Source: Granulosicoccus sp045110475 (GTDB lineage: Bacteria; Pseudomonadota; Gammaproteobacteria; Granulosicoccales; Granulosicoccaceae). From it: a stretch of 64,000 nt of DNA. Of this stretch, positions 62,337-64,000 are shown one piece after another (within the stretch, counting starts at the first letter, position 1; each line of letters opens with the position of its first letter). The notes below the pieces were generated by a model. The model was not told where the DNA came from. It did no database searches and saw only the letters and a list, made by a program, of their open reading frames with translations. The stretch is from the NCBI GenBank assembly GCA_045110475.1, contig JBGCGC010000030.1, positions 6,972-70,971 on the forward strand, given 5' to 3'. A program made the position numbers and the translations under genes.

Positions 62337-63266
62337 ATGAAATATAAAACTTTTATTAACCCATTAGTAGTTTTTGCTTTACTTACGGGCATGTCCCAGC
62401 TTCATGCTCAAGACCTGCGCTCTCTGCAAGCAGCGTGTAATAGCGATGACGCCGAGAGTTGTATGAATCTTGCCTTCAAATATGAAGGTGGTATGCCCGA
62501 TGAAAATGCCGAACTTGCACTTGAATCCTACGAGCGCGCGTGCAAGCTGGGTAATGGCGAAGGATGTGTGGGAGCGGCCAGCGAACTAACCCCGCTTAGG
62601 GCTATGCTCGCGCCTGGTACCCGTGCAATTGCTTTATATGAGCAAGGATGTGAACTCGGTGCAACTCCGGGATGTGTTAACGCTGGTATTGTTCATGAGT
62701 ACGGTCGAGGTACGCCTGTTGACACCGCGCTTGCGCTAGGACTCTATCAACGTGGATGTTCAATGGCAAATCGATTCCTATGTCAAAGTGCTGGACGTTT
62801 AGAGGAGGTGTTGCGCGGCCGACCATCCAGTCGCGGAGCCGAAGCGATTCCCATGACTCTGTTTGGTGTAACGCTTGGGAAAACCACAATCGAGCAGCTC
62901 GAAGCATTACATCGCGTGCGCGTTCAATCAGAACTGGGGTGTTCCGGCGGTCCACATTACTCGATAAAAGGCTCAACACTGGATCCAAGCCTAGAGGGTA
63001 CTGTTGGCTTCTATTTTAGTAAAGCGGGAGTACTCGTGGGCCTCACCACGAAAATCGAGCGTGAGCGTATCGACGAAGTTAGTGCTGACTTCGACAAGCG
63101 TTATATGCGTGTGCCGACAGAGGATGCAAGATCAGTAGGCGCTGATCCACTATGGGTACATGGCGATAGTGAGGTGATCATCTACGTCCCATTTTCAAGT
63201 AGGGCAACCATTGGGTACTACGATTGGGGTTTCAGGGGAGGTTGCATTTCCATGCAATTGAATTGA
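62337..63266 (+). CDS. Secreted Sel1-like repeat protein, cysteine-rich
   Basis: 309 residues from ATG 62337. A Sec signal peptide (residues 1-25, ending HAQ) is followed by Sel1-like helical repeats between about 30 and 170, each with Cys pairs (ACNSDDAESCMNLAFKYEGG, ACKLGNGEGCVGAA, GCELGATPGCVNAGIVHEYG, GCSMANRFLCQSAG). This is the disulphide-linked repeat type of Helicobacter Hcp proteins. The C-terminal 130 residues form a separate domain I do not recognise (GVTLGKTTIEQLEAL... YFSKAGVLVGL). No ribosome site is obvious. It is divergent from the SWIM gene. Confidence 0.78.
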   Translation: MKYKTFINPLVVFALLTGMSQLHAQDLRSLQAACNSDDAESCMNLAFKYEGGMPDENAELALESYERACKLGNGEGCVGAASELTPLRAMLAPGTRAIALYEQGCELGATPGCVNAGIVHEYGRGTPVDTALALGLYQRGCSMANRFLCQSAGRLEEVLRGRPSSRGAEAIPMTLFGVTLGKTTIEQLEALHRVRVQSELGCSGGPHYSIKGSTLDPSLEGTVGFYFSKAGVLVGLTTKIERERIDEVSADFDKRYMRVPTEDARSVGADPLWVHGDSEVIIYVPFSSRATIGYYDWGFRGGCISMQLN

Positions 63267-63560
63267 GAAATCACCGTCTTGGTTGTGGCTGCACTACTCT
63301 TAATTTATCTCGTCGTTGTACATACTTACCGTGACGAACACTCTCATGGATTTTAAAAACGGATCTCGCTCCGCGATATAAATTGCTTATAACCAGATAT
63401 TTATCGACGGTTATTAGCATTTTGTAATTGTCTTACAGAGCTCAATTGGATTGTAACGATGGTCTGATCACGCCCACACGCAGACTTTCTTTAAATTCTT
63501 GCTCCCCTTGAGATATTTTCGCGATTTACCCAGATTCATTTTTGAATCATAAACTGACCC
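63267..63560. other. Gene-free interval before IS91 remnant
   Basis: About 300 bases, AT-rich. No credible gene, terminator or RNA was seen. Confidence 0.4.
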
Positions 63561-63575
63561 AAAATCAATGTAGGT

Positions 63576-64000
63576 GTGCCCGGGATGTTTCACGGTGTGC
63601 ATTTTCATGCGCTGTTTATTGATGGCGTCTTTTCGCTCAAGAGCAATGGAGAGCTGAGATTTCATCGGGTCAATGCCCCCACGTCCAAAGAGCTCAACGC
63701 GTTGGTAGCGACGATCAGCGAGCGCGTTGCCCGATACCTGGAACGTCGGGGGCGCCTAGCCAGGGATGGTTGAGCCGAGATGAGCAAAGTGATCATCTGA
63801 ATCTGTCGTTGGACAATGAAGAGGGTGCTCCGTTGCAACAACTGCAAGGTCACTCGATTACGTACCGGATAGCCATGGGGCCACAGGCTGGGCGCCCCCG
63901 CCTTCCGTCGAACAGTCGTTACCGAGAAAGCGTGACGCCGCTAAGTGCCCGCCAGGTAAAACCTGCCACCGCTGATGTAGAGGCTGATGGGCCGGACGAG
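63576..64000 (+). pseudogene. IS91-family transposase remnant, frameshifted
   Basis: The first frame (63576-63773) encodes residues like the IS91 Y2 transposase core: HFHALFIDGVFSLKSNGELR, then RVNAPTSKELNALVATISERVARYLERRG, and stops early. After a frame change near 63774 another part continues (LQGHSITYRIAMGPQAGR), again IS91-like, and then runs into unrelated sequence up to the window edge. The Tyr-containing catalytic part and the rest of the element are absent or beyond the window. This is a decayed mobile element. Confidence 0.75.

Noticed and set aside
63468..63665. Minus-strand 65-residue frame opposite the transposase remnant
   Set aside because: It overlaps IS91-like coding sequence on the other strand and has no recognisable family or start signal.
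1..64000. CRISPR arrays, rRNA and tRNA genes
   Set aside because: No regularly spaced repeats with spacers and no recognisable rRNA or tRNA sequence was seen by eye; a covariance-model scan would be decisive.

Overview
The window reads as an accessory-rich chromosomal segment of a large-genome, free-living proteobacterium of medium GC. The uvrA-yajR pair and the yehLMPQ-like cassette point to Gammaproteobacteria. The polyol and alpha-glucoside ABC operons look like those of rhizobia and other alphaproteobacteria. A marine gammaproteobacterium of the Granulosicoccus type would fit, but this is inference and no rRNA or tRNA gene was found to test it.

Positions 1-14.4 kb hold a tetritol/polyol catabolic operon read leftward: a SorC-family regulator, a Tat-type solute-binding protein, two permeases, two MalK-type ATPases, an EryA-like kinase, a 2-hydroxyacid dehydrogenase, a GlpD/EryB-like flavoprotein, an RpiB/EryI-like isomerase and a ribulokinase-like FGGY kinase cut by the window edge. 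A class II aldolase is divergent from the regulator. The gene set resembles erythritol catabolism (kinase, FAD dehydrogenase, isomerase), but no EryC or EryH is inside the window.

Positions 14.4-17.8 kb carry a lipid-anchored gamma-glutamyltransferase and a LysE exporter. Positions 17.8-28.5 kb hold a second polyol locus: CUT1 ABC transporter, FGGY kinase, AraM/EgsA-type dehydrogenase, GpsA-like dehydrogenase, and a divergent SorC regulator followed by a FucA-like aldolase with a histone-like basic tail. Positions 28.5-36.8 kb hold a complete alpha-glucoside system: aglA, aglK, aglG and aglF leftward, with divergent aglR and aglE, and AAAGCGC-type operators between them.

Positions 36.9-50 kb are mixed: an ABC exporter overlapping gpsA, an EamA permease, a decayed acyltransferase, uvrA, yajR, a Tat/lipoprotein intradiol dioxygenase, App1-like and DUF4112 proteins, and an alpha/beta hydrolase.

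Positions 51.8-62.2 kb hold the most intriguing block, a tightly packed leftward six-gene cassette: SWIM zinc finger, DUF5691, MoxR AAA+, DUF4132, DUF5682 and VWA. It resembles the poorly understood yehI/L/M/P/Q genes of E. coli. It lies between a DUF222-HNH endonuclease gene and a Sel1 protein followed by a frameshifted IS91-family transposase remnant. The likely theme is a chaperone-like AAA+/VWA machine with target-recognition subunits, possibly for stress or biological conflict; its function is unproven.
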